From an uncultured Alphaproteobacteria bacterium (lineage in GTDB: Bacteria; Pseudomonadota; Alphaproteobacteria; UBA3830): a stretch of 17,051 bases of DNA. The stretch is taken from NCBI GenBank assembly GCA_905233775.1, contig CAJOEB010000004.1, positions 1-17,051 of the forward strand, written 5' to 3'. The first letter of the stretch is position 1; every line of letters starts with the position of its first letter. Below the pieces are notes generated by a model. It was not told the origin of the DNA. It was given only the letters and a program-made list of their open reading frames with translations, and ran no database searches. A program made the translations under genes and the position numbers. Below are positions 15,962 to 17,051 of this stretch, one piece after another.

Positions 15962-16759
15962 CTAGCTTGGTTTTTTCTCTGTCATCGATAATGATGAAGC
16001 ATTGAATGATGAACTAGAAGAACTCGATGAGGAAGAATCAGTAGATTGATGACTCTGTCTCAGCTGGTGTGGTAGTGTATATGGAGCAGGTGCTGGCTGA
16101 TGTCCCATTGTTTTGAATACACCAAGGATATGTCTTATATTATCATCATTTGCATGTGGTATGCCTTCATATGCAATAAGTCCAAGATGCCCATCTATTT
16201 CTTTTAATTCTTCATGAGATCTACTAATGCTACTCATTAAAAGAAGAACTAAATCTAATACTTCACTTGCTTTTCCTCCGATTTGATGTTCTAATTCAGC
16301 AACAACAGGATCTTCGGTTGTCATTGAAGTCGATGATGATTGATAAGAATATGCACTCGCTCTTTCTCCTTCTTCCTCCTCTTCTTTCTTTTCTCCTTCT
16401 AGAGTACTTGATTTCATTATGAGCTGCTGTTTTTTGGCCGTTTCTTTTGCTGCTTCATGACGAAGTAATAGATTGAACACGTCATTTTTTTCTGCATTTG
16501 CAATGGTTCCTTCCAGTTGTGGGATAACACCATCTCTTAGTTTCAAATATTCTTCTTTCGTCATTTCCGACATTGCATGACGTTCTGCGTAGAAAGCTGT
16601 TAGGTCTTGATCGTGATGATCTAATGTTACCCATCGTTGGGAATTATTCGGTACATCATAGCCTTTACCAGAAGGACATCCAGGATTACTGGAATAGGCT
16701 ATACCACCCCCCATTACTACCATAGATACAACAAGATATTTGCTAATTTTTCTAATCAT
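15962..16759 (-). CDS. Exported protein of unknown function with Glu and Ser tracts
   Basis: Not recognised as any family. The 265-residue protein begins MIRKISKYLVVSMVVMGGGIAYS, a standard signal peptide with probable cleavage after about residue 23, so it should reach the periplasm or beyond. The mature part has a helical, charged region (about 60-120) ending in KKEEEEEGE, a Ser/Thr patch, a second helical region around 150-200 (VLDLVLLLMSSISRSHEEL), a Pro/His-rich stretch (HQPAPAPYTLPHQL), and a C-terminal run of ten Ser near 242-251 followed by NASSLSMTEKKPS. GGAGG lies nine bases before the ATG and a good terminator follows, so it is a real, monocistronic or last-in-unit gene. Low-complexity exported proteins of this kind are candidate surface or secreted factors, but no motif proves it. 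Confidence 0.75.
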   Translation of the reverse strand: MIRKISKYLVVSMVVMGGGIAYSSNPGCPSGKGYDVPNNSQRWVTLDHHDQDLTAFYAERHAMSEMTKEEYLKLRDGVIPQLEGTIANAEKNDVFNLLLRHEAAKETAKKQQLIMKSSTLEGEKKEEEEEGERASAYSYQSSSTSMTTEDPVVAELEHQIGGKASEVLDLVLLLMSSISRSHEELKEIDGHLGLIAYEGIPHANDDNIRHILGVFKTMGHQPAPAPYTLPHQLRQSHQSTDSSSSSSSSSSFNASSLSMTEKKPS

Positions 16760-16781
16760 ATTAAAAATCCTCCAAAGTTAT

Positions 16782-16803
16782 AAAAAAGCTCTTTTTCTCG
16801 AGC
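16782..16803 (-). terminator. Short hairpin with T-run before the exported-protein gene
   Basis: On the minus strand GCTC (16800-16803) can pair with GAGC (16788-16791) around an 8-nt loop, followed directly by six T's (16782-16787). It lies 58 nt after the stop of the partial gene upstream and could end its transcript, but the stem is only 4 bp. Confidence 0.3.
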
Positions 16804-16861
16804 AACAAATATATACATAAATACATTACAAATTTTTTTTTATTAATTTATATTTTTTTAT

Positions 16862-17051
16862 TTATTCTTCTTCCTCTGTTACCTCCTTGCTTTTTTCTAT
16901 CATAAGTTCTGCACCGGCTCCGAATAAATTTTGATCAGCAGCATTTTTTAAAGATGGAAGTATACTACTTAACTCTCCGAAAATTGCTTTTAATCCTTCC
17001 AGTAAATGACCTCTATCAGCTATTGCAGATTGAATAATTTTACGATCAAAA
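16862..17051 (-). CDS. C-terminal 62 residues of an unrecognised protein (partial)
   Basis: An open minus-strand frame enters from the right edge and stops at TAA (16862-16864). The visible tail reads through AIADRGHLLEGLKAIFGELS, then LKNAADQNLFGAGAELM, and ends in an acidic KSKEVTEEEE. It looks mostly helical with small-residue-rich stretches. No family is recognised. It lies 102 nt upstream of the exported-protein gene on the same strand; with its acidic tail it may be a related accessory protein, but that is a guess. It was not long enough to stand out as a complete gene, but codon pattern and uninterrupted frame to the edge support it. Confidence 0.55.
   Translation of the reverse strand, partial: FDRKIIQSAIADRGHLLEGLKAIFGELSSILPSLKNAADQNLFGAGAELMIEKSKEVTEEEE

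Overview
The window is AT-rich DNA from an intracellular bacterium. It most resembles an alphaproteobacterial endosymbiont of the Rickettsiales/Holosporales type. Three things point that way: a full-length ATP/ADP translocase (Tlc), used by energy parasites to import host ATP; the alphaproteobacterial block cpoB-tilS-ftsH; and a class I polyhydroxyalkanoate synthase. Long, decaying non-coding stretches with palindromic repeats also fit a host-restricted genome. The species cannot be named from the sequence alone.

Left part (1-5336, minus strand): a compact six-gene run, probably one operon, read right to left as xseB, yggT, folD, cpoB (ybgF), tilS and ftsH. The 3' end of ftsH is cut by the window edge. 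A divergent promoter region separates xseB from the plus-strand gene for the CCA-adding tRNA nucleotidyltransferase (5416-6639). That gene is followed by tlc (6776-8281), which ends in a clear Rho-independent terminator.

Middle (8346-11324): about 1.26 kb without genes, carrying short direct repeats and two copies of a roughly 90-bp palindromic element. Two adjacent minus-strand paralogues of glycosyltransferase family 25 follow. Both begin with an export signal and a lipobox-like cysteine, which is unusual for that family.

Right part (11494-17051): tRNA-Thr(GGU) with an encoded CCA end sits 61 nt upstream of thrS, the gene for the enzyme that charges it. That ThrRS lacks the first part of its TGS domain. 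Next comes phaC. A 0.5-kb non-coding stretch with two more copies of the palindromic element leads to a minus-strand gene for an unrecognised exported protein with Glu- and Ser-rich tracts. The last 62 residues of another unrecognised protein lie at the window edge.

The best candidate for something undescribed is the palindromic repeat family (four copies, TA-flanked, terminal inverted repeats near TAGANNTCTTGCGAAAGT), which looks like a non-autonomous MITE. After it come the exported GT25 pair and the tRNA-Thr/thrS leader arrangement. I found no CRISPR array, phage module or recognisable defence system.
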